DNA of 64,000 bases from Afipia sp. GAS231 (GCF_900103365.1 NZ_LT629703.1:434001-498000); one strand, 5' to 3'; shown: positions 21,030 through 30,208, counted from the first letter of the stretch. Notes: generated by a model from the letters alone, not told the origin. A program made the numbers and translations.

Positions 21030-21161
21030 AAATTAGGACACGCCCTGGAACCAATGCCGCCGGGGTAACTTAGTGACGAGCTACCGGATGCCAATGCGCC
21101 CCCAAGGCATCCGATGAAATGACGGCCCTGGCATGTCCCCCCTAGCCGGGGCCGTTTTTTT
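21030..21161 (+). ncRNA. Candidate small regulatory RNA with two C-rich loops
   Basis: Plus strand, between two minus-strand genes. First hairpin: CGGATGCC (21085-21092) with GGCATCCG (21106-21113), loop AATGCGCCCCCAA. Second hairpin: ACGGCCCTGGC (21122-21132) with GCCGGGGCCGT (21145-21155), loop ATGTCCCCCCTA, followed by seven Ts. Both loops expose a run of five or six C, complementary to SD sequences. The 5' end is not defined; 21030 is a guess from the start of structured, C-rich sequence. No ORF covers it. Confidence 0.6.
21122..21161 (+). terminator. Rho-independent terminator of the small-RNA candidate
   Basis: An 11-bp stem (one G-T pair) and a run of seven T immediately after. Read on the minus strand there is no T run, so it does not serve the Crp/Fnr gene. 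Confidence 0.82.
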
Positions 21162-21177
21162 GGGGACGGGATTGCTT

Positions 21178-21855
21178 CTAGTCATCCTCTGTTAGCTGCG
21201 GCTTCTCATGCAAAACCGCGCTCAACAGCGAATTGTGAACCTCGATATGCCCGTTGTAGCTGATGAAGCCCAGCTTGCGAAATTTGTTCATGAAATGGCT
21301 GACGCGGGATCGGGTAGTGCCAATCATCTCCGCCAATGTTTCCTGACTGATATTCGGACTGATCGCCTGCGGGTTGCCTTCCTTGCCGAAATTCGCAAGC
21401 AACAACAGCAGCCGCGCAAGCCGCCGCTCACTCGAATTGAATAGCTGGTCGATCAGATCTTCCTCAATCCGGCTGTTCCGGGTCAGGAGATACGCCATGA
21501 ATAGCTCCGAAAATTTTGGCTCATCATGAATAGCCACGATCATCGCGTCCTTGGTGATCGACGTGATGACGCAATCATCCATCGCTGTTGTCGTCGCGAT
21601 GCGCAACGGATGACCGTTCATGCATCCTTCGCCAAAGAACTGGCCGGGCTCGAGGATTGCGACGACCGCTTCCTTGCCCTGATCAGACACGACAGTAAGT
21701 TTGACCTTGCCCCTTTGAATGTAAAAGATCGTGTCAGCGACATCGCCTTGCTCGAACACGTGCTGGTTCTTGCGAAATTCGAGGATTGTTTTCCCCGCGC
21801 CCACCTTGGCGAGAAATGTTTTGGGGTCAAATATGTCCTTGGTTGGCTTCTCCAC
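21178..21855 (-). CDS. Crp/Fnr family transcriptional regulator
   Basis: 225 residues. cNMP-binding fold about residues 20-135 (FEQGDVADTIFYIQRGKVKL, GQFFGEGCMNG) and a C-terminal HTH (SQETLAEMIGTTRSRVSHFM) with the DNA-recognition helix. No N-terminal Cys cluster, so not an oxygen-sensing FNR/FixL-type [4Fe-4S] protein. Bradyrhizobium carries many paralogues of this type; ligand and targets are unknown. Confidence 0.92.
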   Translation of the reverse strand: MEKPTKDIFDPKTFLAKVGAGKTILEFRKNQHVFEQGDVADTIFYIQRGKVKLTVVSDQGKEAVVAILEPGQFFGEGCMNGHPLRIATTTAMDDCVITSITKDAMIVAIHDEPKFSELFMAYLLTRNSRIEEDLIDQLFNSSERRLARLLLLLANFGKEGNPQAISPNISQETLAEMIGTTRSRVSHFMNKFRKLGFISYNGHIEVHNSLLSAVLHEKPQLTEDD

Positions 21856-22139
21856 CGGAGCCTCCTTTGGCTCAACGAACTGTGATCGACCTTTGGTTGG
21901 CTGGCAGACGCCAAGCCAACTTTCGCGCTGAGCGGCGAGCTACCGCTCCAATCAGGTCATCACTTACGGTTCTGCCCCGCGTCGCAGAGATTACCCCCTG
22001 ATTGCCAGCAATTCAACGGAGAAGGCCCGTTTTCCGCATCGTTTCGCTGCGCGCCGGGCGACATCGCTGATCGAATGTCGGCGTGAGATCGGTGTAGGGG
22101 GCGATTTCCGAGTTTGGGACGCGTGGTCTTGGGTTGCCG

Positions 22140-22343
22140 TCAGCCAGTTACTTTCGGCACGCCGTTGGGCTCTTTCGACATCAGCAAAGTTTTCATGTCT
22201 GCAGCAACGCGAAGTAGCTCGGCTTTTCTGATGGCCTGGGATCGCCGCGATCCGGGCGGCAGCTTTTTTGCCTGGATCAAAGCCTCGGATGCCCGGGCAG
22301 CCCAATCGTGAATGTTGAGATCATTGCGCGTCAATTCTGTCAT
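22140..22343 (-). CDS. Small conserved hypothetical protein (67 aa)
   Basis: 67 residues, MTELTRNDLNIHDWAARASE at the start, basic and helical with a conserved-looking RKAELLRVAADMK. Its ATG overlaps the stop codon of the upstream zinc-ribbon reading frame by 4 nt (ATGA), which indicates translational coupling. No signal or membrane segment. Codon use matches the chromosome. Confidence 0.6.
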   Translation of the reverse strand: MTELTRNDLNIHDWAARASEALIQAKKLPPGSRRSQAIRKAELLRVAADMKTLLMSKEPNGVPKVTG

Positions 22344-22577
22344 GTCATCGTCCTTGCTGCGACCCTCACAGGTCGCTGTGCTCCTAGCCGAACAGCATCG
22401 GACTTCGGCGGGTCAGCGCTTATCTGAATAGGGCCGCACTCAGTGCACCGCAGGATCCAGTGCTCGAATCCGGTACGGTGCTGCGGCAATGCGCTGAACC
22501 TCCATGCCCGACCGGCATCTGGGACAGCGTTTCGCCGCCGCGCGCGGCGATAGAGTGAGCGTTTGCGGATCAAGCAT
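22340..22577 (-). pseudogene. Zinc-ribbon protein gene interrupted by a frameshift
   Basis: ATG 22577 opens MLDPQTLTLSPRAAAKRC with CPRC (zinc knuckle) and continues MEVQRIAA, then hits a stop after 45 codons. The neighbouring frame continues the same protein: RTGFEHWILRCTECG and then a polar tail, ending at 22340. Joining the frames near 22470-22490 restores a two-knuckle (CPRC...CTEC) protein. The shift corresponds to one extra base or two missing ones. Either the gene is broken, or a single-base sequencing error lies here. The coupled downstream start supports the joined gene being the ancestral form. Confidence 0.6.
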
Positions 22578-22583
22578 GGTGGC

Positions 22584-22603
22584 CCTCCCGCATCAAGCGG
22601 GAG
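22584..22603 (-). promoter_or_regulatory. Hairpin sequestering the Shine-Dalgarno of the zinc-ribbon gene
   Basis: On the minus strand CTCCCGC (22597-22603) pairs perfectly with GCGGGAG (22585-22591), loop TTGAT. The GGGAG arm is the SD, a few bases before the ATG at 22577. Melting or binding could control translation. Confidence 0.5.
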
Positions 22604-22817
22604 CGCTACCGAACTCTTTGTCACCGATGGGTGCGGTGATGGAACCGGGATGCTCTTCCGAACTCCGGAGTCGCAATATCGCTCACTTCAAAAAAATTAA
22701 TGGATTAGGAGGCACCAGCAGACCGCATTGGTCAGCCAAGTTGACCCCAATCTCGTTTCCACTCGTCACTGCCGAACCGATTCCAGCCGCTGGGTCGTTT
22801 GCCGCGCGTAGAATGCG

Positions 22818-23150
22818 TTACCACCAGCGCCGACCCCAGCCGCCGCTCCACCTACTTCCCCAGCCGCCGCCCCACCTACTTCCCCAACCGCCGCCACCTC
22901 GAACGAGTCGCACGACGAGGAGCAGCAATATCGCACCAACGGTAGCGTTGACGATTGCACTGATCACTCCCGTGCCGAGATGGACGCCTAGCTGAGGCAG
23001 TAGCCAGCTTCCGACAAAGGCGCCCAAAATCCCGACAATGAGGTCACCAATGATCCCAAAACCGGTCCCTCGCACGATTTGGCCGGCCAACCAGCCTGCA
23101 ACGAGACCCACAAACAATATGACTAAAAGGCTTTCGCTCGACATATTCAT
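22818..23150 (-). CDS. GlsB/YeaQ/YmgE family small membrane protein with Gly/Trp/Arg tail
   Basis: 110 residues. Three hydrophobic segments with the family pattern GLVAGWLAGQIVRGTG and GDLIVGILGAFVGSWLL; the family is called transglycosylase-associated and is stress-induced. The start at 23150 has GAGGTGGCACC upstream. The last ~27 residues are unusual: GWGSRWGGGWGSRWSGG, encoded by 24-bp tandem repeats, a positively charged aromatic tail not normal for the family. The tail probably faces the cytoplasm or binds an acidic partner, which is inference. Confidence 0.88.
   Translation of the reverse strand: MNMSSESLLVILFVGLVAGWLAGQIVRGTGFGIIGDLIVGILGAFVGSWLLPQLGVHLGTGVISAIVNATVGAILLLLVVRLVRGGGGWGSRWGGGWGSRWSGGWGRRWW
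22840..22890. repeat. 24-bp tandem repeat encoding the GlsB-like tail
   Basis: CCACCTACTTCCCCA occurs at 22848-22862 and again at 22872-22886, period 24 bp. In protein it gives repeated WGSRWxGG units, a third degenerate unit ending the gene. Confidence 0.75.
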
Positions 23151-23325
23151 GGTGCCACCTCAGCATTTTGGTTCAGACGCAGCGTCGCCACCTGATCCGC
23201 CGCCGTCTGTCCAAATTCGATCGGTTTGCTGCGGTTCGCGTTCGGCGCTAAGTGCGGCTGACGCAATCAGTCTACGTCATTTGAGAGAGGCCGCGAATTT
23301 CTCCGCGGCCTTTTGGATATGACCT

Positions 23326-23640
23326 TCAGTAGCGGCCGGTGCCGATGCCCACGCTCACGCCGGGAGCACTGAAGCCGATACCGCCACGTTCTTCATAACC
23401 ACGGCGCTCGATATAACGCTCACGAGGAGCGTATCCGTATGAATCGTCGGGGTCACGGATGATGACGCGGCGTTCACTGCGTTGGCGCCAGCAACGGCCG
23501 TTTTCGTCGCAGACCATGCGAACGTTTTGAATATTGCTCTCCGGTGTGACTGATACATCGGCGGAAAGCGGTGCAGCGGAAGCAGCAGTCACGAAAAGCG
23601 CACCAGCGCCGACTGCCAGAGAGATCACGAGCTTGTTCAT
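23326..23640 (-). CDS. Secreted Arg/Tyr-rich hypothetical protein (104 aa)
   Basis: ATG 23640 starts MNKLVISLAVGAGALFVTAASA, a signal peptide cleaved near SAA. The mature part has CDENGRCWRQRSERRVIIRD and a Tyr/Arg/Glu-rich low-complexity segment (RERYIERRGYEERGG). It is small, basic and probably periplasmic. The frame upstream of 23640 is not coding. No family known to me. Confidence 0.72.
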   Translation of the reverse strand: MNKLVISLAVGAGALFVTAASAAPLSADVSVTPESNIQNVRMVCDENGRCWRQRSERRVIIRDPDDSYGYAPRERYIERRGYEERGGIGFSAPGVSVGIGTGRY

Positions 23641-23943
23641 GGCATTTCTCCAAAAGTGATTTGTCAGGAAGCCAATAGACTCGCGAGCCAATGGTTCCGG
23701 CCGACACGCGAATTCCGCTGGCTCGCTTGATACGGAAGCACAGCTGACCGAGCAAAAGAGCTCATCCGCGATCTCGCGGCGAGCGAGGATTGGATCGCAG
23801 CGGTACGAGAAATAATCCACTCAGAGGAGGGACTGCAATCTTCGGTTGAGGTAGAAAAACAAATCCATTATCGCCGGAACCTTTGTCAGCTGGTTCCATT
23901 TGCTCCGTGTTCAATACTGGACGCACGACAACCGGTAGACACC
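23641..23943. other. Intergenic gap with an inverted repeat
   Basis: About 300 bp between divergent small secreted-protein genes. GGAACC (23876-23881) and GGTTCC (23892-23897) form a perfect 6-bp inverted repeat with a 10-bp spacer upstream of the 23944 gene. No gene seen. Confidence 0.45.
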
Positions 23944-24207
23944 ATGAAGACAATTCTTTTAGCGACCGTCGCCATTCTCGCATTCGCTACACCATCATTT
24001 GCGGCTGAGCCGGAAAAAACTGTCGGTCAAGCACCGCCAGCTGCTGCTTCCTCGTTCTACCTGGCTCAAGATACCGCGACGATGAAGTGTCAGATCGTCA
24101 ATGCCCAGCCGGCCGCTGGTGGCAGCATGAAAGTTGTCGGTGCGGCTCATCCGACACAGGCATCGGCACAGACGGCTTTGGCAGCTGATAAGACTTGCGC
24201 CAGGTAA
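23944..24207 (+). CDS. Small secreted hypothetical protein (87 aa)
   Basis: MKTILLATVAILAFATPSFA is a clear signal peptide. The mature part contains YLAQDTATMKCQIVNAQ and a final Cys (KTCAR), so one disulfide is possible. Related short secreted proteins are common in Bradyrhizobium. Upstream GGAACC/GGTTCC inverted repeat may be a regulatory site. Function unknown. Confidence 0.68.
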   Translation: MKTILLATVAILAFATPSFAAEPEKTVGQAPPAAASSFYLAQDTATMKCQIVNAQPAAGGSMKVVGAAHPTQASAQTALAADKTCAR

Positions 24208-24418
24208 TGAAGTAACGGCGTGGGTACAGCGGGTGGGTCAATTGGTCTGAAGAAACCACTGACCCGCCCCGCCAGCCCTGTTGCCAACCATGACGAGGCG
24301 ATCTGGCGTGAGCACGCGGGCTCGCTGGTGCGTAATGGCTTTGAGTTGAATCGGCGCCGGCACTGGTTCACCTCGCCGCGCTTGCGGGGCGAGAGAGAAG
24401 TGGTCCACCTCGCCTGGC

Positions 24419-24910
24419 CTATGGCGGCCGTTCGCGCGCGGCCATCCAGGCCAGCGCGAGATACGCTGCCAGCATCACGGCTTCGAACGCCACCACCGTA
24501 AGGCTGCCGCCGTAGATGCCCGGGAACATCAGTTCGATCACCGCCATCGACACCACGGTCGTGAGCCACACCACGGCGCCCCACGGCGTCGCCAGCCAGA
24601 GGCCGACGGCGGCGACGAGTTCGATCACGGCGAAATAGATCGTCGCGGTCTGCCAGGCCATCGACTGGTTTTCGAACGCTTCTTCCTCGCCGCCGATGAA
24701 GCCGGTGACCTGCGCCCAATGGTAGAGGCCCTTGATGATCGAGACGATCGCCATCACCCGCAGGAACAGCACCAGCCGGCGGGTCCAGCCATTGTCGTCG
24801 GGCTCGATCCGCTCCGACGAAATCGCCGCCACCGACATCGCGTTGTCCCGGTCCCGCGCGTTGTCGCGGGCCTGGTCGCGCAGGGTGTCGCGGGCTGAGG
24901 TGTCAGACAT
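24419..24910 (-). CDS. DUF6163-type small membrane protein
   Basis: 163 residues: a polar N-terminus with two degenerate RDxxRDQARDNARD units, then four hydrophobic segments (VMAIVSIIKGLYHWAQVTGF, ATIYFAVIELVAAVGLWLA and two more). I recall this family next to hemB in rhizobia, and here it is divergent from hemB with a 188-bp gap. No function is known. Between its end and 24207 the DNA holds a hairpin repeat (CTCGCCGCGCTTGCGGGGCGAG-like) but no gene. Confidence 0.7.
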   Translation of the reverse strand: MSDTSARDTLRDQARDNARDRDNAMSVAAISSERIEPDDNGWTRRLVLFLRVMAIVSIIKGLYHWAQVTGFIGGEEEAFENQSMAWQTATIYFAVIELVAAVGLWLATPWGAVVWLTTVVSMAVIELMFPGIYGGSLTVVAFEAVMLAAYLALAWMAARERPP

Positions 24911-25056
24911 CCAGGTTCTCCCGGCGGCGCATCGGCGAGCAGGTGTCGGAATCAGGGCGGATGGGCGGCAGCAATGACCTCATCTGCCGACTCTTGGCCC
25001 GCTTGGGCGGCAAAATCAATTGCTGTTGCGGTGACGGGGCTGCCTCAGGATGCTAG

Positions 25057-26160
<1,104 letters not shown>

Positions 26161-26162
26161 TT

Positions 26163-26289
26163 CGTAGGGTGGGTTAGGCGAAGCCGTAACCCACCAACTT
26201 CTCGATCCGCGGTTGATACCGCGGTGGGTTACGCGGAGTTTATCATCGGGCGCGCGTACGCGTGACCCGGTGGCTAACCCACCCTACGA
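26163..26289. repeat. Interspersed palindromic repeat, GTAGGGTGGGTTAG family, copy 2
   Basis: Ends CGTAGGGTGGGTTAG and CTAACCCACCCTACG are perfectly inverted. Inner blocks GTAACCCACC / GGTGGGTTAC are also inverted. It begins 2 bp after the hemB stop codon and its right end supplies the TAG stop of the next (minus-strand) gene. Confidence 0.85.
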
Positions 26290-26910
26290 AGCTGCCGGAC
26301 GCGGCCCGCAGAGCGGGCGGAGCGCCTCGCGCTGTTCCCGCGACAACACGGTGACCGGATAGACCGGCACGCCCTCACCTTTCCTAAAAAACGGGTGCGG
26401 CCACGCTTTTCCGCGCAGACGCCAGCCGAGCACCTTGCCGATGGCACGCAACAGCAGCAGAAGGTTGAGCCCGGCCGAGCCGGCCGGCGGCGTGCCGACC
26501 GCATACTTACCCAGTATCGCGCCGGTCGACGGCCCGAAGGCATCCTTGGCCTGCTGCGTCGCATGGTCGAAGCCTTGCGCGACGATGCCGACGAAGGGAA
26601 TGGCGGGCGTGGCCGTGTTGCCGACGGGCGTGTTGCAGCAGCGCGCGTACCACCGGAACAGGCCTTTCGGCGTCAGCCGCAGTCCGACGATCCGGTCTTG
26701 TCCCTGCAGAAACGTGAGCGACGCCGGCGCAAGCTGGACGATGTCGCTGCCGCCTTGCGCATTGAGCAGGTCGGCGCGGCCGATCTGGTGGGCAAAAGCC
26801 TGGCAATCGTCGCAATAGCAGACAATGCGATTGACCGCCCGGGGCGATGCGTCCGTGACCCGCGCCCGGACCTCGCCGCAGCGGCAACGCAATTCCACCT
26901 GATCGCCCAT
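26284..26910 (-). CDS. DUF6151/GFA-like zinc-binding protein
   Basis: 208 residues. Cys pattern of the GFA/CENP-V fold: RCRCGEVRA near residues 8-16, CYCDDCQAF near 31-39, and CCNTP near 90-94, forming a zinc ribbon; a catalytic GSH-formaldehyde role is not established for this branch. The C-terminal ~50 residues are basic. Its stop codon lies within the repeat at 26163-26289. The start lies in the 182 bp before the divergent RDD gene. Confidence 0.72.
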   Translation of the reverse strand: MGDQVELRCRCGEVRARVTDASPRAVNRIVCYCDDCQAFAHQIGRADLLNAQGGSDIVQLAPASLTFLQGQDRIVGLRLTPKGLFRWYARCCNTPVGNTATPAIPFVGIVAQGFDHATQQAKDAFGPSTGAILGKYAVGTPPAGSAGLNLLLLLRAIGKVLGWRLRGKAWPHPFFRKGEGVPVYPVTVLSREQREALRPLCGPRPAAS

Positions 26911-27092
26911 CGAACCGTCCTTTCGGCAAATCGCTCAACCTATAAGGCCCGCCGCCATGGTTTATTCCCCCCGCTGCGGCGGCGCCCCCAAATTCGCCGG
27001 AATATTGCGGCGTGTTAATGTTCGGCCGCCCTTGTGGCCACGCGGCCCGTTCCCATGTCTGGTCCGGGAATATGCGGTCTGGAGGACTGACC

Positions 27093-27638
27093 ATGTCTTA
27101 TAGCGGTTCGGGGTACGACGGCGGCGACTCAAATGCTCGCGGCGTCCCGCCGCATGCGTTCGATCCGTATCTGCAGCCGGAACTGTTTCGCGGCGTGCTG
27201 ACGCGGCGGGTGTTTGCGTTCCTGATCGACCTTGTCGTGCTGTCGGTCCCGGTCATCCTCGGCTACCTCTTCATCGCCGTGTTCGGCCTGATCACGCTTG
27301 GCCTCGGCTGGGCGCTGTTCTGGCTGGCGTGGCCGGCCACCGTGGTCTGGGCCGTCGTCTATTACGGCGCCTCGATCGGCGGGCCGTATTCGGCCACCAT
27401 GGGTATGCGCGTAATGGATCTGGAGCTGCGCACCTGGTACGGGCAAACCGGCTATTTCGTGCTCGGCGCCACCCATGCCGTGCTGTTCTGGGTCTCGGTG
27501 TCGTTCCTGTCGCCGCTGGTGCTCCTGGTCGGCCTGTTCAACGGCCGCCGCCGGCTGCTGCACGACATCGTCCTGGGAACCGTGGTTATCAACAGCTCGA
27601 TCCGGACCCAGGTGGCACCGGCCGCGCGCTCTTATTGA
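27093..27638 (+). CDS. RDD family membrane protein
   Basis: 181 residues from ATG 27093 with GGAGG 8 nt upstream; the longer frame adds a non-family N-terminus. RDD domain with three hydrophobic segments and the signature GVLTRRVFAFLIDLVVLSVP, then YSATMGMRVMDLELR, and the final RRLLHDIVLGTVVI. RDD proteins are thought to be transport-related. It lies 79 bp before bpt on the same strand. Confidence 0.88.
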   Translation: MSYSGSGYDGGDSNARGVPPHAFDPYLQPELFRGVLTRRVFAFLIDLVVLSVPVILGYLFIAVFGLITLGLGWALFWLAWPATVVWAVVYYGASIGGPYSATMGMRVMDLELRTWYGQTGYFVLGATHAVLFWVSVSFLSPLVLLVGLFNGRRRLLHDIVLGTVVINSSIRTQVAPAARSY

Positions 27639-27716
27639 TCAGAGGTAAACCAATTGACCGTTAGGCTCCGGAGCGCGAATGTAGCGTTACCTGCTTCGGA
27701 GGCCTGACGAACTGAC

Positions 27717-28496
27717 GTGACCCAGCACTCCCGCGACACCCCGCAATTCTACCTGACGGCGCCCTCGCCGTGCCCGTATCTGCCGGGCCGGCACGAGCGA
27801 AAGGTGTTCACGCATCTGGTCGGCGACAAGGCCGGCGACCTCAACGATCTCTTGACCCATGGCGGCTTCCGCCGCAGCCAGTCGATCGCCTACCGGCCTG
27901 CCTGCGACCAGTGCCGCGCCTGCGTGTCGATCCGGGTGATCGCCAACGAATTCCGCCCGTCGCGCAATTTCCGCAAGATTTTGGCGCGCAATGCCGACGT
28001 CATCGGCGAGCAGCGCAGCGCGGTGCCGACGTCGGAACAGTATTCGGTGTTCCGCGCCTATCTCGACAAGCGCCACCGCCACGGCGGCATGGCCGACATG
28101 ACCGTGCTCGACTACGCGATGATGGTGGAAGACAGCCATGTCGAGACCCGCATCATCGAGTACCGCAAGCGCGGCATCGACTCCGGAATTACCGGTCGCG
28201 GCGACGAACTGATCGCGGTGGCGCTGACCGACGTGCTCAGCGACGGGCTGTCGATGGTGTATTCGTTCTTCGAGCCCTCGGAGCAGAGCCGCTCGCTCGG
28301 CACCTTCATGATTCTCGACCACATCACCCGAGCCCGCCGGCTTGGGCTGCCGTACGTCTATCTCGGCTACTGGATCGAAGGCTCCAAGAAGATGGACTAC
28401 AAAGGCCGCTTCCTGCCGCAGCAGCGGCTGGCGCCCTCAGGCTGGCTGCGCGTGGATGCGACCGGCGGCGAAGGGTTGGCCGAGCCGCAGGACTAA
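27717..28496 (+). CDS. bpt: Aspartate/glutamate leucyltransferase (Bpt; N-end rule)
   Basis: 259 residues from a GTG at 27717, with CGGAGG about 14 nt upstream; no better start exists in frame. Bpt attaches Leu to proteins with N-terminal Asp or Glu, marking them for ClpS/ClpAP. Motifs: [16 protein letters not shown] near the start with the conserved Cys, [12 protein letters not shown], and [18 protein letters not shown] near residue 215. Length is normal. Confidence 0.95.
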   Translation: MTQHSRDTPQFYLTAPSPCPYLPGRHERKVFTHLVGDKAGDLNDLLTHGGFRRSQSIAYRPACDQCRACVSIRVIANEFRPSRNFRKILARNADVIGEQRSAVPTSEQYSVFRAYLDKRHRHGGMADMTVLDYAMMVEDSHVETRIIEYRKRGIDSGITGRGDELIAVALTDVLSDGLSMVYSFFEPSEQSRSLGTFMILDHITRARRLGLPYVYLGYWIEGSKKMDYKGRFLPQQRLAPSGWLRVDATGGEGLAEPQD

Positions 28497-28504
28497 GCCA
28501 CGGT

Positions 28505-28609
28505 TGTCATCACCCGCGAAAGCGGGTGATCCAGTACGCCGCGGCTTCTCGGCTAAATCATAACCGTCTCTGGAATACTGGATCGCCCGGTCAAGCCGGG
28601 CGATGACAG
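28505..28609. repeat. Interspersed inverted repeat, TGTCAT..CCCG..CGGGTGATCCAGTA family
   Basis: Left TGTCATCACCCGCGAAAGCGGGTGATCCAGTA and right TACTGGATCGCCCGGTCAAGCCGGGCGATGACA are inverted. Shares a 18-bp core with the partial copy at 13931-13976. It fills the gap between convergent bpt and mntH. Confidence 0.82.
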
Positions 28610-28614
28610 TTGAG

Positions 28615-29991
28615 CTAGCCAAACAGCGTATCGAACAGCAGCTTCACGTTCAGCGCCACGATGATCCCTGCCACGATCCACGCCAGGATCGCGACGGAGC
28701 GCGAGATCGCGAACTTGCCCATCTTGTTCGGATCGGACACGAACCGCACCAGCGGGATCACCGCGAACGGCAGTTGCATCGACAGCACGACCTGACTGAA
28801 CACCAAAAGGTCCGCGGTGCCGCGCTCGCCGTAGAACGCGGTGATGACAACCACCGGCACGATGGCGATGCCACGGGTCACCAGCCGCCGCGCCCAGCTC
28901 GGCAGCCGCAGGTGCAGAAAGCCTTCCATCACGATCTGGCCCGCCAGCGTCGCGGTCACCGTCGAGTTGAGGCCCGAGGCCAATAGCGCCACCGCAAACA
29001 ACGTGGAGGCAATCCCGAGGCCGAGCAGCGGCGTCAGCAGTTCGAACGCCTGGCCGATTTCGGCGACATCGGAATGGCCGCTGGAATGGAAGGTGGCGGC
29101 GGCGACGATCAGGATCGCGGCGTTGATGAACAGTGCCAGCATCAGCGCGATGGTGGAATCCGTCGTCGCCCATTTGATGGCGTCGCGGCGGCCTTCATCG
29201 GTGCGTTCATAGGCGCGGGTCTGCACGATCGAGGAGTGCAGATAGAGATTATGCGGCATCACGGTGGCGCCGATGATGCCGATCGCGATGTAGAGCATCT
29301 CGGGATTGGTGACGATCTCCGCCGACGGCACAAAGCCGCGCAGCATCGCTGCGACTGGCGGCGCGGCAGCGGCAATCTGAATGCCGAAGCAGACCGCGAT
29401 CACGATCAGGAGCGCAATGACAAACGCCTCGAGAAAGCGAAAGCCGCGGTTCATCAACAACAGCAGCAGGAAGGCATCGAGCGCGGTGATCAGCGCGCCG
29501 CCGATCAGGGGAATGCCGAACAAGAGCTTCAGCGCGATCGCGGTGCCGATTACCTCGGCGAGATCGCAGGCGATGATCGCGGCTTCGCAGACGAACCACA
29601 GCAGCAGGTTTACCGGGCGCGAAAAACTGGCGCGGCAGGCCTGCGCCAGGTCGCGGTCGGTGGCGATGCCGAGCCGTGCGGCCAGCGCCTGCAGCAGGAT
29701 CGCCATCAGGTTCGACAGCAGGATCACCGACAGCAGCGTGTAGCCGAACTTCGAACCGCCCGCGAGGTCGGTCGCCCAATTGCCGGGATCCATGTAACCG
29801 ACCGAGACCAGGTAGCCCGGGCCGAGGAAGGCCAAGAGGCGCCGCGCCCAGTGGCCGCCAAAGACGGGGACCGCGACGGTCGCATTGACCTCCGGCAGGC
29901 TGCGCTGGGTGCCTGCCGCCGCGTCCGCGCGCCAGCCTGCGCCGCTCGCGGGCACGGTTTGAGGGCGCAATTTTGGGGTTCGTGCATCCAT
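28615..29991 (-). CDS. mntH: Nramp-family Mn2+/H+ symporter MntH
   Basis: 458 residues, about eleven membrane segments. Inner-membrane importer of Mn2+. The Nramp metal site motifs are D68-P-G-N71 (in [10 protein letters not shown]) and M245-P-H-N248 (in [10 protein letters not shown]), both intact. A 40-residue polar N-terminus precedes the first helix. The gene is monocistronic; upstream at 30021-30037 are two TTGCAA half-sites fitting a Mur/Fur-family manganese-responsive operator. Confidence 0.96.
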   Translation of the reverse strand: MDARTPKLRPQTVPASGAGWRADAAAGTQRSLPEVNATVAVPVFGGHWARRLLAFLGPGYLVSVGYMDPGNWATDLAGGSKFGYTLLSVILLSNLMAILLQALAARLGIATDRDLAQACRASFSRPVNLLLWFVCEAAIIACDLAEVIGTAIALKLLFGIPLIGGALITALDAFLLLLLMNRGFRFLEAFVIALLIVIAVCFGIQIAAAAPPVAAMLRGFVPSAEIVTNPEMLYIAIGIIGATVMPHNLYLHSSIVQTRAYERTDEGRRDAIKWATTDSTIALMLALFINAAILIVAAATFHSSGHSDVAEIGQAFELLTPLLGLGIASTLFAVALLASGLNSTVTATLAGQIVMEGFLHLRLPSWARRLVTRGIAIVPVVVITAFYGERGTADLLVFSQVVLSMQLPFAVIPLVRFVSDPNKMGKFAISRSVAILAWIVAGIIVALNVKLLFDTLFG

Positions 29992-30016
29992 TTCAGCAGG
30001 ATGACCGAACTCCGAC

Positions 30017-30037
30017 CTTATTGCAACTCATTTGCAA
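30017..30037 (-). promoter_or_regulatory. Candidate Mur (manganese-responsive) box upstream of mntH
   Basis: On the minus strand TTGCAAATGAGTTGCAATAA. Two palindromic TTGCAA sites (30032-30037 and 30021-30026), 11 bp apart centre to centre, 30 to 45 bp before the mntH ATG, resembling rhizobial Mur/Irr-type boxes. Position is right for repressing mntH. Confidence 0.6.
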
Positions 30038-30044
30038 CTGCATC

Positions 30045-30111
30045 TAGCCAAGTTGGTTAGAGCGCCGCCCTGTCACGGCGGAGGCCGCGGGTTCGAGCCC
30101 CGTCTCTCGTG
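30045..30111 (+). pseudogene. Degenerate tRNA-Asp (anticodon GTC)-like sequence
   Basis: Has T8A9, D-loop AAGTTGGTTA, anticodon stem CCGCC/GGCGG (30065-30069, 30077-30081) with loop CTGTCAC giving anticodon GTC at 30072-30074, and T-arm GCGGG TTCGAGC CCCGT. But the D stem pairs only in its first two positions, the acceptor 5' side CTGCATC does not pair with the 3' side CTCTCGT, and no CCA follows. So it is probably a relic, not a working tRNA. Confidence 0.55.
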
Positions 30112-30208
30112 ACGCCGGCGCACGCGGCCGGCCACCCCTCGGTGAGCTTGACCGGATCCGCCTAGTTCCGCTGTCCCGGTTTGCCGGTGCGTTTCTTGGT
30201 CTTCCGTT

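Noticed and set aside
24220..24501. Plus-strand ORF with a SPRLRGE-like motif
   Set aside because: It is the translation of a common intergenic hairpin repeat plus antisense of the DUF6163 gene.
29074..30060. 328-residue plus-strand ORF over mntH
   Set aside because: Antisense of mntH; Asp/Gln/Arg-rich noise.
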